From an uncultured Eubacteriales bacterium (GTDB taxonomy: Bacteria > Bacillota > Clostridia > Lachnospirales > Lachnospiraceae), in assembly GCA_949284175.1 (NCBI GenBank), contig CASDVE010000029.1, positions 1-51,643 on the forward strand: a stretch of DNA of 51,643 bases. Reading direction: 5' to 3'. Positions 40,374-49,164 of the stretch are shown here, piece by piece; the first letter of the stretch is position 1, and each line of letters starts with the position of its first letter. The notes beneath the pieces were generated by a model, which did not search any database, was not told where the DNA came from, and saw only the letters and a list, made by a program, of their open reading frames with translations. The position numbers and the translations under genes were made by a program.

Positions 40374-41624
40374 ATGGATAAACGGGATCAATCGGACTTA
40401 GGAAAACAAATTGAAGATTTAGTTCAAGACGCCATTGATACATTAAATTTTGATCAACTCTCAAAAAATGTAGGACGAGCGGTGAATAAATGGAACGAAG
40501 AGCTAGATAGAACTATTAAGCCTTCTTTCCAACAGGCAAAACAAGGGTTTAGTCAGGTGAAAGAGGGGGTTTCAAAGGAATTAAAAAATGTACAAGAAGA
40601 TTTTCAAACGACACTTCGTACGAATTTGTTTGGAAAAAAAGAAAGAGAGAAATTACGGGTTGAAGTTCCTGTTAATAAGCGTTCATCATTAAAAGTAAAA
40701 AGCATTTTATTTATCGTGTTTAGTTCCCTATTTTTAGCCGGATTTGGGATTACCACATTGGTATTTGCCATTATCTCTCTGATTGCAGGAGAAATTTCAG
40801 GTGCACTCATTGGATTTTTCATTCCTAGTGTGATATCGTTTGCTTTTTTAGTAGAAGGAATTGATGGATTAAAGAAGCATAAAAGAATGATGCGATATAT
40901 TGAGTTGTTGAAAATAAAGGGATATGTGGATATTAAAGAGTTAGAACAATATGTCTGTGTTGGAAGAAAAAAAGTGCTAAAAGAAGTAAAGGAAATGTTA
41001 AATCTCGGTTTGTTACCCGAGGGACATTTAGATAAGAAAAATACTTGTTTAATTGGAACCAATGAAATGTATCATCAATATCATGAAGCAGAAAAAGCGA
41101 TGAAAGAAAGAGAATTGTTGGAACAAGAAGAGCAAAGAAGACGAGAACAGCTTCCAGAAGAAATAAAATATATTTTAGAAGAAGTAGAAGCTGGGAAGGC
41201 ACTCGTTCGAGAAATTCGTCAAGTGAATCAAGAACTTCCTGATCCTGTCATTTCCGATAAATTAGATCGATTAGAACATATTTCAGAAAAGATTTTTCTA
41301 TATGTGGAAGAACATCCTGAGAAGGCAGAAGAAATTCGCCGATTAAAAAATTATTATTTGCCGACGATGCTAAAATTAGTAAGAGCTTATCAGAAGTTAC
41401 AGGATGAAGAGATCTTGGGTGAAAATATAAAAACAATGTGTAGTCAAATAGAAGAAACATTAGATACAATGAATTGTGCTTTAGAAACCATGTATAATGA
41501 ATTGTATTCTGCAGAAGCATTGGACGTATCCGCCGATATTTCAGTTTTAAAGACAATGCTAGCGAGAGAAGGACTTGTAAAAGATGGACTTAGTAAAGCA
41601 AAAGAGGAGGCAAACAATGAGTAA
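40374..41624 (+). CDS. XpaC family protein (BCIP-hydrolysis family)
   Basis: A 416-residue protein of the '5-bromo-4-chloroindolyl phosphate hydrolysis' family. Helical N-terminus, two membrane helices (about 108-135 and 138-158), GLKKHKRMMRYIELLKIKGYVDIKELEQY, and a long charged C-terminal region. In Bacillus xpaC is followed by a TelA-like gene, as here. Activity is unknown despite the family name. The ribosome site AAAGGAG is 16 bases before ATG, unusually far. Confidence 0.88.
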   Translation: MDKRDQSDLGKQIEDLVQDAIDTLNFDQLSKNVGRAVNKWNEELDRTIKPSFQQAKQGFSQVKEGVSKELKNVQEDFQTTLRTNLFGKKEREKLRVEVPVNKRSSLKVKSILFIVFSSLFLAGFGITTLVFAIISLIAGEISGALIGFFIPSVISFAFLVEGIDGLKKHKRMMRYIELLKIKGYVDIKELEQYVCVGRKKVLKEVKEMLNLGLLPEGHLDKKNTCLIGTNEMYHQYHEAEKAMKERELLEQEEQRRREQLPEEIKYILEEVEAGKALVREIRQVNQELPDPVISDKLDRLEHISEKIFLYVEEHPEKAEEIRRLKNYYLPTMLKLVRAYQKLQDEEILGENIKTMCSQIEETLDTMNCALETMYNELYSAEALDVSADISVLKTMLAREGLVKDGLSKAKEEANNE

Positions 41625-42762
41625 TTTAGATGAAATGTTAAAAGAAACACCAACTTTGACTTTTGATCCATTCCCAGAGGAAACAAAACAACCTATTGTA
41701 GAAGAAACAAAACAAGAACCTTCTGCAATCGAAGAGATTCCATTATCGGCAGAAGAGAGAAAGATGGTGGAGCAATTTGCATCTCAGATCGATCTTGCCA
41801 ATTCCAACCAAATATTACAGTATGGGGCAGGAGCACAAAAGAAAATGGCAGATTTTTCTGAAACGGCTCTTGATCATGTAAAGAATAAAGATTTAGGAGA
41901 AATCGGTCAAATGCTATCTAATGTTGTTACAGAACTAAAAAGTTTTGAGATAGAGGAAGACGAAAAAGGTGGATTGTTTGGTTTTTTTAAAAAGAGTAGC
42001 AATCGTATCAATGGTATGAAAGCAAAATATGCAAAAGCGGAAACAAACGTAACAGAGATCTGTAATATTTTGGAAAAACACCAGATTCAGCTTTTAAAAG
42101 ATGTGGCAGTTTTAGATCAGCTGTATGAATTAAATAAAACGTATTATAAAGAGTTGACGATGTATATTTTGGCAGGAAAGAAGAAGCTGGAATTGACAAA
42201 AAATACAGAATTACCAGTTCTCATAGAACGTGCCAATCGAACTGGGCTTCCAGAAGATGCACAAGCAGTCAATGACCTGACTTCTCTTTGCAATCGTTTT
42301 GAGAAAAAGTTACATGATTTGGAACTTACAAGAATGATTTCTGTACAGATGGCACCACAGATTCGGCTTGTTCAAAATAATGATACGAGTATGTCTGAAA
42401 AGATTCAGTCCACAATTGTGAATACTATTCCTCTTTGGAAAAGTCAAATGGTATTGGCGTTGGGAATTGCCCATTCACAACAGGCGGTTCAGGCACAAAG
42501 AGAGGTGACTGATATGACAAATATGTTACTGAGAAAGAATGCAGAGGCTTTAAAAATGGCAACTGTGGAAACCGCAAAAGAATCAGAACGAGGAATTGTG
42601 GATATTGAAACATTAAAATATACAAATGAATCTTTGATTTCCACCTTGGATGAAGTATTAAAAATTCAAATCGAAGGAAAACAAAAACGAATCGAAGCAG
42701 AAGCAGAGCTTACAAAGATAGAAAATGAACTGAAAACAAAATTATTGCAGTATGCCAAATAG
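41617..42762 (+). CDS. toxic anion resistance protein TelA family, second copy
   Basis: A 381-residue TelA homologue. It has an acidic N-terminus (ETKQPIVEETKQEPS), then the family body with IDLANSNQILQYGAGAQKKMADFSETAL, YYKELTMYILAGKKKLELT and SEKIQSTIVNTIPLWKSQMVLALG. It overlaps xpaC by 8 bp and has GAGGAGG. It is related to the Ter-operon copy at 13294-14424 but clearly diverged. Confidence 0.93.
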   Translation: MSNLDEMLKETPTLTFDPFPEETKQPIVEETKQEPSAIEEIPLSAEERKMVEQFASQIDLANSNQILQYGAGAQKKMADFSETALDHVKNKDLGEIGQMLSNVVTELKSFEIEEDEKGGLFGFFKKSSNRINGMKAKYAKAETNVTEICNILEKHQIQLLKDVAVLDQLYELNKTYYKELTMYILAGKKKLELTKNTELPVLIERANRTGLPEDAQAVNDLTSLCNRFEKKLHDLELTRMISVQMAPQIRLVQNNDTSMSEKIQSTIVNTIPLWKSQMVLALGIAHSQQAVQAQREVTDMTNMLLRKNAEALKMATVETAKESERGIVDIETLKYTNESLISTLDEVLKIQIEGKQKRIEAEAELTKIENELKTKLLQYAK

Positions 42763-42798
42763 AATAAAATTAGCAGAACGAAATAAGGAGTGGAAGCA

Positions 42799-43149
42799 GT
42801 GACATTAAAAGAAGTATTTGATGAATTGAATTTTGATTATGATTCATTATATCATCGTTTTTCTAATAATGAGGCATTGGCTGTTCGGTTTACAAAGAAA
42901 TTTTTGGATTCTCCAGTTTATGCAGAACTGTGTAGTGCCGTTGAAACAAACGACTATGAGAATATAGAAACGAAAGCTCATACGTTAAAAGGGATAGCAG
43001 GCAATTTGAATTTCAGCACTCTTTTTATGAGCAGTGATGCTTTGGTAAAGGCAGTTCGGGCAAAGGAGTACCAACGGATACCAAACATATTTCAACAATT
43101 AAAAGCGGATTATGAACAGGTTGTAACGGTGATAAGAAAGCTAGATTAA
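42799..43149 (+). CDS. Hpt domain protein
   Basis: A 116-residue single histidine-phosphotransfer domain; the phospho-acceptor is the His in ETKAHTLKGIAGNL (about residue 57). No kinase or receiver is nearby. GTG 42799 follows AAGGAG by 8 bases; the GTG at 42790 overlaps that site. It lies 36 bp after telA and may be cotranscribed, linking phosphorelay to this locus (inference). Confidence 0.88.
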   Translation: MTLKEVFDELNFDYDSLYHRFSNNEALAVRFTKKFLDSPVYAELCSAVETNDYENIETKAHTLKGIAGNLNFSTLFMSSDALVKAVRAKEYQRIPNIFQQLKADYEQVVTVIRKLD

Positions 43150-43198
43150 AAAATTTAATAATGAATAAAATAGCATGAAGAGTTAGGAGAAGGAAGAA

Positions 43199-43936
43199 AT
43201 GAGGTATCATACACTTGATACATTGCGGGGAGCAAATGTCATTAGCATGGTTTGTTATCATGCGATATGGGATGCTGTGAATATGTTTCATCAAAGACTA
43301 TTTTGGTTTCCTTCCCTCTTTTCATTTTTATGGCAACAAAGTATTTGTATTGGATTTATTTTATTATCAGGGCTTTGTTGGTCAATGGGTCATAAGAAAT
43401 GGAAAAGGGGATTACTTGTTTTTCTTTTTGGAATTTTAATTACTGTTATCACATGGGCGGTAATGCCACAACAGAGGATCTTATTTGGTGTGCTAACTCT
43501 ATTAGGCAGTTGTATGCTGATTTTGATACCGTTGGAACAAAAACTAAAACGAATTTCTCCTTTTTTAGGAGGGATTGTAAGCCTTAGTCTTTTTATTCTA
43601 TTTCGAAATATCAATGATGGGTATTTAGGGATCGGCTCATGGATTCTTGTTCGATTACCTAAATGGTTATACAGAGGAATGTTTTCTACTTATCTAGGAT
43701 TCAAAGACCCTGAATTTTATTCTGCTGATTATTTTTCCATATTTCCATGGATATTTTTATTCTTAACAGGATATTTTCTCTATGAAATGATGAGAAAAAA
43801 AGAAAAGTTATGGATAGTAAAGGGGAAAGAGAGAGGGATTTTGGATGTATTAGGGAGATATTCTCTTTTCATTTATTTAGTACACCAACCGCTGATATTC
43901 GGAACACTAAGTATACTAGATGGACACTTCTTTTAA
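43199..43936 (+). CDS. DUF1624 / HGSNAT-type acyltransferase membrane protein
   Basis: A 245-residue protein with about seven membrane helices. The N-terminal RYHTLDTLRGANVISMVCYHAIWD and IFLFLTGYFLYEMMR, LGRYSLFIYLVHQPLIFG match the heparan-alpha-glucosaminide N-acetyltransferase-like DUF1624 family. Substrate unknown. The stop codon lies in the loop of the terminator. Confidence 0.88.
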   Translation: MRYHTLDTLRGANVISMVCYHAIWDAVNMFHQRLFWFPSLFSFLWQQSICIGFILLSGLCWSMGHKKWKRGLLVFLFGILITVITWAVMPQQRILFGVLTLLGSCMLILIPLEQKLKRISPFLGGIVSLSLFILFRNINDGYLGIGSWILVRLPKWLYRGMFSTYLGFKDPEFYSADYFSIFPWIFLFLTGYFLYEMMRKKEKLWIVKGKERGILDVLGRYSLFIYLVHQPLIFGTLSILDGHFF

Positions 43937-43950
43937 GAAGTGTCTTTTCT
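43922..43950 (+). terminator. terminator overlapping the DUF1624 stop codon
   Basis: GACACTTC-ttttaa-GAAGTGTC then TTTT; the TAA stop is in the loop. Confidence 0.85.
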
Positions 43951-43972
43951 ATTCATAGAAAAAGGATCGGAA

Positions 43973-44011
43973 AAACCGGTATGAGTTTTTCTATCATACC
44001 GGTTTTTAAAG
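43973..44011. terminator. terminator of glgP, usable on both strands
   Basis: AAAAACCGGTATGA and TATCATACCGGTTTTT, a strong stem with T-runs on both strands. Confidence 0.92.
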
Positions 44012-44024
44012 AATCAACAATATG

Positions 44025-46307
44025 TTATTTGGTAATGGTTTCTGGTTGTAAATGCCAAATATCTTTTTCGTACTGTTCGATCGTGCGATCGGCAGAAAAA
44101 TAACCAGCTTTTGAGATATTTACAAGCATTTTTTTAGCCCAAGTCATGCGATCTTCATAATCAAAGAATGCTGTATCCTTTTTCTCAATATAATCATTGA
44201 TGTCAAGTAAGGTCATAAACCAGTCTTTTGTGATTAATTCTTTGTGTAATCGTTCTAATTCTTCTTTATTTCCAATGGTTAATAAGTCGTCACTGATAAT
44301 AAAGTCTACCATTTCTTTTATATGTTTATCTTTTTTATACAGGTCGAAAGAGGAGTAATCAGCTTTTTCATAATGTTTGATGACTTCTTCACTGGATTCA
44401 CCAAATACATAAATATTATCAGAGCCAACTAATTCTTCGATTTCTACATTTGCACCATCCATAGTTCCCAATGTAATAGCACCATTTAACATAAATTTCA
44501 TGTTTCCAGTACCGCTTGCCTCTTTGGATGCCAAAGAGATCTGTTCAGAAATATCGCAAGCAGGAATTAATTTTTCTGCTGCACTCACATTGTAATTTTC
44601 AACCATAACGATATTAATATAGGAGTTGACATCTGGATCGTGGTTGATGAGTTCTTGTAAGCATAAAATTAAGTGAATAATATCCTTTGCGATAACATAG
44701 GCAGGAGCAGCTTTTGCACCAAAAATAAAGGTAATTGGAGTGGATGGTTTTTTCCCATTTTTGATTTCTAAATACTTATGAATGATATATAAGGCATTCA
44801 TTTGTTGGCGTTTGTATTCATGAAGACGTTTAATTTGAATATCGAAAATAGAGTTTTCGTTGATGGTCACTCCAACATTTTGTTTGATAAACTCTTTTAA
44901 TTGGACTTTCGCTTGTAGTTTGATAGCAAGAAGTTCCTTTAAACTTTCTTCGTCATCGATAAATTTTATTAATTTTTGAAGTTCTTCTGCGTCTTTTTTA
45001 AATCCATTACCAATTCTTGTTTCGATAAAAGAAGTAAGAGGATGGTTGCAGTGCATTAACCAACGGCGGAATGTAATTCCATTTGTTTTATTGTTGAATT
45101 TTTCAGGATAGATTTCATAAAAGTTTTTAAGCTCACTATTCTTTAAGATGTCTGTATGAAGGCCTGCAACTCCGTTGATGCTAAAGCCGTAATGAATATC
45201 CATATGTGCCATATGAACTCGTTCATCTTCGTCAATGATAGCAACAGAAGGAGCATCAAATTTTTCTTTTACCATCTTATCCAGTTCTAAAATAATAGGA
45301 AGCAAATGAGGTACAATCTCTTCCAAATAATGAATTGGCCATTTTTCAAGTGCTTCAGCTAAAATGGTATGGTTTGTATAAGCACAAACATTGGTTACGA
45401 TGTTTGTAGCTTCTTTGAATTGAATTCCCTCTTTCATGAGAAGGCGGATTAACTCAGGGATGACAAGGCTTGGATGCGTGTCATTGATTTGAATCACAAC
45501 ATAATCTGCTAAGTCATGAAGATTAGAACCCCGTTCCTTTGCTTCTTCTAAAATCAGTTGAGCTCCGTTGCTTACCATGAAGTATTGTTGATAGATTCGA
45601 AGTTGATGTCCTGCTTCATCGCTGTCGTCTGGATATAAGAAGAGGGTGAGATTCTTTTTGATATTTGTTTTATCAAAAGAGATTCCTTCTTTTACAATAT
45701 CTTCTGTGACGGTTTCTAAATCAAATAAATGAAGTTTATTTGATTTATTTTCATAACCAATCACATCAATATCGTATAAGGTGGATGTTAACGTGAAATC
45801 TTTAAATGGCACTTCATAAGAACGTGCTGTCTTGGTAAGCCAGCTATCTTTTTCGATCCAAGGATTTGGAACTTCTTTTTGTTTATGCTCTTGAAATACT
45901 TGTTTGAATAAGCCTAAATGATAGTTAAGTCCAATTCCATCCCCTGGAAGTCCAAGTGTTGCAATAGAATCAAGAAAGCAAGCAGCAAGACGTCCCAATC
46001 CACCATTTCCTAAAGATGGTTCTGGCTCTACCATTTCAATGTGAGAGAGGGATTTTCCATGTTTTTGTAAAAATTCTTCTAGCTCATCATAAATTCCTAA
46101 ATTAATTAAGTTATTAGAAAGCAGTTTTCCGATTAAGAACTCAGCAGAAATATAATAGAGTTTTTTCTTTCCGCTATGCGTTCCACGAGCGGTTGCTTCC
46201 TCCTTTACAAGGTGAAGTAAAGCGAGATATAATTCCTTATCTGTACAAGTTGTGATTGATTTATGATACATGAGTTCAAGTTTTTCTTCTAATTTATTTG
46301 TAATCAT
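44025..46307 (-). CDS. glgP: glycogen/alpha-glucan phosphorylase
   Basis: A 760-residue GT35 phosphorylase releasing glucose-1-phosphate from alpha-glucans. Seen: [39 protein letters not shown], and the PLP-lysine region [28 protein letters not shown]. It is slightly shorter than E. coli GlgP (815) and lacks the N-terminal regulatory extension. Other glycogen genes are not in the window. GGAGG start. An AraC regulator gene is 90 bp upstream on the same strand. Confidence 0.96.
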   Translation of the reverse strand: MITNKLEEKLELMYHKSITTCTDKELYLALLHLVKEEATARGTHSGKKKLYYISAEFLIGKLLSNNLINLGIYDELEEFLQKHGKSLSHIEMVEPEPSLGNGGLGRLAACFLDSIATLGLPGDGIGLNYHLGLFKQVFQEHKQKEVPNPWIEKDSWLTKTARSYEVPFKDFTLTSTLYDIDVIGYENKSNKLHLFDLETVTEDIVKEGISFDKTNIKKNLTLFLYPDDSDEAGHQLRIYQQYFMVSNGAQLILEEAKERGSNLHDLADYVVIQINDTHPSLVIPELIRLLMKEGIQFKEATNIVTNVCAYTNHTILAEALEKWPIHYLEEIVPHLLPIILELDKMVKEKFDAPSVAIIDEDERVHMAHMDIHYGFSINGVAGLHTDILKNSELKNFYEIYPEKFNNKTNGITFRRWLMHCNHPLTSFIETRIGNGFKKDAEELQKLIKFIDDEESLKELLAIKLQAKVQLKEFIKQNVGVTINENSIFDIQIKRLHEYKRQQMNALYIIHKYLEIKNGKKPSTPITFIFGAKAAPAYVIAKDIIHLILCLQELINHDPDVNSYINIVMVENYNVSAAEKLIPACDISEQISLASKEASGTGNMKFMLNGAITLGTMDGANVEIEELVGSDNIYVFGESSEEVIKHYEKADYSSFDLYKKDKHIKEMVDFIISDDLLTIGNKEELERLHKELITKDWFMTLLDINDYIEKKDTAFFDYEDRMTWAKKMLVNISKAGYFSADRTIEQYEKDIWHLQPETITK

Positions 46308-46397
46308 TGTAATACCTCCATGATATATCCTATCTTCTAGTTCCTTAAACTATCCATATCGTATCATACGCCAATAGAAAAAAATAGCACAATCCTG

Positions 46398-47294
46398 TTA
46401 TGAAATAGCACAATTCTTGCGTAGTTTTTGGGGGGTTATTCCATTTTCTTCCTGAAATTTCCGAATAAAATAGCTGGTGTTATGAAAGCCCACTTCTAAG
46501 GCGATTTCTGTAATAGATAGCTCTGAATGGAAGAGAAGATGTTTGGATTTTTCAAGTCGGAGGTGATTTATATAGGAAATAACGGTCTTTCCTGTATATT
46601 GTTTGAAAACTTTCATAAAATAATATTCGCTATAATGAACCATAGAAGCGAGCTCTGTAACGGAAAGTTCCTCTTGATAATGAGAATCAATATAATACAA
46701 AACTGTTTTTATAGAAGAGAGTTTTTTTGAATCATTTTGAGAGGATGGGAGAATATAAGAGCCGATTGCCAGTTCATAAAAGAGTAAAAATAAAAGTCCT
46801 TTTAGTTTAATATAATAAAAATCTTCTCTTGATTGGTAACTTTCAATAATATTCAAAAATATGCCATGAATGGATTCATAGCGGGTATCATTTGTCTTGA
46901 TAATATGGACGAAATCTGCTTGATTGTTCACAAGAAGATGAACAAGTTTTTCTTGACAGAGATCCCCTGCGATACCGGATAACATATTTAAATCGAATAC
47001 AAGGCTTTTAAAGTATAAAATATTTTTTAGGTCACTTTTTAAACTATGAACCATTTCCTTATTAATAAGAGCGAAATCCCCTTCTTGGATTCGGAATGTC
47101 TGGGTATTAATGCGAAGGATTCCGCTTCCTTTTTCTATATAAATAATTTCCATTTCTTCATGCCAATGGGTATAGATCGAATGAAAAATTTCACAGTTAT
47201 CATCATAAATATCCAAGGGAAGTTCAAACGTTCCATGGGTGTTTAATTCTTTTAGTGTTTCATCCACATGTTTGACATCTGTTTTTTTAACCAT
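46398..47294 (-). CDS. AraC family regulator with cupin sensor
   Basis: About 298 residues: an N-terminal cupin domain (HWHEEMEIIYIEKGSGIL, QEGDFALINKEMVHS), then two AraC helix-turn-helix units with LSVTELASMVHYSEYYFMKVFKQYTGKTVISYI and LSITEIALEVGFHNTSYFIRKFQEENGITPQ. ATG 47294 follows GTGAGG; an upstream ATG at 47321 lacks a site. Position suggests control of glucan use by the adjoining glgP, unproven. Confidence 0.93.
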   Translation of the reverse strand: MVKKTDVKHVDETLKELNTHGTFELPLDIYDDNCEIFHSIYTHWHEEMEIIYIEKGSGILRINTQTFRIQEGDFALINKEMVHSLKSDLKNILYFKSLVFDLNMLSGIAGDLCQEKLVHLLVNNQADFVHIIKTNDTRYESIHGIFLNIIESYQSREDFYYIKLKGLLFLLFYELAIGSYILPSSQNDSKKLSSIKTVLYYIDSHYQEELSVTELASMVHYSEYYFMKVFKQYTGKTVISYINHLRLEKSKHLLFHSELSITEIALEVGFHNTSYFIRKFQEENGITPQKLRKNCAIS

Positions 47295-47344
47295 ATTTTT
47301 CCTCACAATGTTTGTTATCATTATTTGTTTTGCTCATTATAACA

Positions 47345-47380
47345 CAAAAAAGCCCCACAGAATATATCTGTGGAGCTTAA
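47345..47380 (-). terminator. terminator of the cold-shock gene
   Basis: Minus strand AAGCTCCACAG / CTGTGGGGCTT then TTTT. Confidence 0.92.
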
Positions 47381-47392
47381 GGATCAACTTAA

Positions 47393-47593
47393 TTACAGAA
47401 CTACTACGTTAGAAGCCTGTGGTCCTCTATTTCCTTCTTCGATATCGAAAGAAACATTTTGACCTTCTTCCAATGATTTGAAACCATCAGCTACGATAGC
47501 AGAAAAGTGGACGAATACGTCTTTTCCTTCTTCTGTTTTGATGAATCCGTAACCTTTTTCACTGTTGAACCATTTTACTGTACCCTTATTCAT
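47393..47593 (-). CDS. cold-shock protein, CspA family
   Basis: A 66-residue single cold-shock domain with RNP1 KGYGFI and RNP2 VFVHFSAI; binds single-stranded RNA/DNA as a chaperone. AAGGAGG start. A long AT-rich leader lies upstream with a GCCATAG/CTATGGC hairpin (47642-47661) and, further up, a promoter and terminator hairpin. Confidence 0.97.
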   Translation of the reverse strand: MNKGTVKWFNSEKGYGFIKTEEGKDVFVHFSAIVADGFKSLEEGQNVSFDIEEGNRGPQASNVVVL

Positions 47594-47718
47594 TGCGGTA
47601 CCTCCTTAAAAATTAAAAAGTAAATAGAGATAATATGTTTTGCCATAGCATTACCTATGGCTTTTTACACAAAAATACATACAACAAATTGTTTTTAAAT
47701 GCTGTATATTTTTTGTAT

Positions 47719-47836
47719 AAAAAAAGTTCATAAGCTTCATTAATCTTTCATATCATACGCAAATCCCATATGATATAAAAAATATGTGAAGCTTATGAAC
47801 TAGACCTATCATAACATTATTTTCCAAAAATATCAA
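47719..47836 (-). promoter_or_regulatory. promoter followed at once by a terminator hairpin
   Basis: Minus strand: TTGATA (47836-47831), 17 bp, TATGAT (47813-47808). The predicted start near 47801 coincides with a hairpin: 14-bp arms GTTCATAAGCTTCA/TGAAGCTTATGAAC (47800-47787 with 47739-47726), an inner ATATCATA/TATGATAT stem, then seven T. It would give an RNA of about 80 nt. It lies 126 bp upstream of the cold-shock gene on the same strand, so it may be a leader attenuator or a separate small RNA. Confidence 0.6.
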
Positions 47837-47856
47837 GTAAAATTGAAAAAAGATTA

Positions 47857-47937
47857 TTGACAAATTTTGCACAATTGAATTGAATTGTAGAAACAACAAG
47901 TACAAGTCTTGTATATTTTCAGTTTTTGTGCTATGCT
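47857..47937 (+). promoter_or_regulatory. hydE promoter region with candidate Rex operator
   Basis: TTGACA (47857-47862) with TTGAAT (47880-47885) after 17 bp; a second pair TTGTAT (47909-47914) and TATGCT (47932-47937). TTGACAAATTTTGCACAA (47857-47874) fits the 18-bp Rex plan TTGTGAA-nnnn-TTCACAA with three mismatches and covers the first -35 box. Downstream ATATCAC/GTGATAT (about 47979-48000) is a small leader hairpin. Confidence 0.55.
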
Positions 47938-48012
47938 ATTTACGCTGAAAACAGGAAAGAAACAGCTAGAAAGGATCAATATCACGAGAAAAAGTGATAT
48001 AAGGCACGAGAA

Positions 48013-49077
48013 GTGTCTGGTATAAGAATGAAGGAACAGATATTTGATACAATCAGACACCTTGATGAGAACAGAATTGTCTCGGATGAGGAATTGAAAG
48101 AACTTTTAACGACACAAAATGAAAAAGCCATAGACGAGCTTTTAAAAAGAGCAAGAAATAAAGCGTTAAAACAGTTCGGCAATAAGATTTTTATTCGTGG
48201 GCTAATAGAAATCAGCAATTATTGTTGGAATGATTGTTTCTATTGTGGGATTCGTCATGGTAACGAAAAAGTAGAACGTTACCGTCTTACAAGAGAAGAA
48301 ATTCTTTCCTGCTGTGAGCAGGGGTATCAACTTGGATTTCGCACTTTTGTAATGCAGAGTGGAGAAGATAGCTATTGGCGAGGCAAGAGAATGGAAGAAC
48401 TTGTTTCAACAATTCGAAGAAAATATCCAGATTGTGCAATTACATTATCGCTTGGAGAAATGACAAAAGAAATGTATCAGAGACTTTATGATGCGGGGGC
48501 AAACCGTTACTTACTTCGCCATGAAACGGCGGAGAAAAGCCATTATGAAAAACTTCATCCAAAGGAACTTTCTTTTGAACAAAGGAGGCAATGTCTTTTG
48601 AATTTGAGAGAAATTGGATTTCAAGTAGGAAGTGGATTTATGGTCGGTTCTCCTTATCAAAAACTAGACTATCTTATAAGAGATTTACGATTTTTATGGG
48701 AATTACAACCACACATGATCGGAATTGGTCCATTTTTGTCCCATAAAGACACACCGTTTGCTGATAAAGAAAATGGAAGTCTGGAACGAACCGTAAGGCT
48801 CATTGCAATTCTCAGACTGATGTTTCCAAAGAGTTTGATTCCAGCAACAACGGCACTTGGAACGATTGCTTCTGATGGCAGAGAACGAGGGATATTAGCA
48901 GGAGCAAATGTTGTCATGCCCAATCTTTCACCACAAAAGGATAGAAAGAAATATATGCTATACGACAATAAAATTGCTACGGGAGAAGAGGCAGCAGAAG
49001 GATTGGAGCGTTTGAAAGAACGTATAAAAGCTATTGGATATGAAATTATCACAGCAAGGGGAGATTTTGTTTCTTAA
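48013..49077 (+). CDS. hydE: [FeFe] hydrogenase H-cluster radical SAM maturase HydE
   Basis: About 350 residues: radical SAM cysteines in ISNYCWNDCFYCGIRHGN (CxxxCxxC), FVMQSGEDSYW, HETAEKSHYEKLHP and a C-terminal BATS region. It makes part of the dithiolate/iron precursor of the H-cluster. GTG 48013 has AAGG 8 bases upstream; ATG 48028 is a possible start. hydG follows by 87 bp. Hydrogenase and hydF are not in the window. Confidence 0.94.
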   Translation: MSGIRMKEQIFDTIRHLDENRIVSDEELKELLTTQNEKAIDELLKRARNKALKQFGNKIFIRGLIEISNYCWNDCFYCGIRHGNEKVERYRLTREEILSCCEQGYQLGFRTFVMQSGEDSYWRGKRMEELVSTIRRKYPDCAITLSLGEMTKEMYQRLYDAGANRYLLRHETAEKSHYEKLHPKELSFEQRRQCLLNLREIGFQVGSGFMVGSPYQKLDYLIRDLRFLWELQPHMIGIGPFLSHKDTPFADKENGSLERTVRLIAILRLMFPKSLIPATTALGTIASDGRERGILAGANVVMPNLSPQKDRKKYMLYDNKIATGEEAAEGLERLKERIKAIGYEIITARGDFVS

Positions 49078-49164
49078 AAAATTTCTTTATATTGATATAA
49101 AGAATGGAAAACAGAACAGGCAATGGATAAGAAACAAAGGAAAGAAAGACGAGGTAAAAGAATT

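Noticed and set aside
47854..48060. 68-codon minus-strand frame upstream of the cold-shock gene
   Set aside because: No ribosome site, overlaps the start of hydE and its promoter; composition is AT noise.
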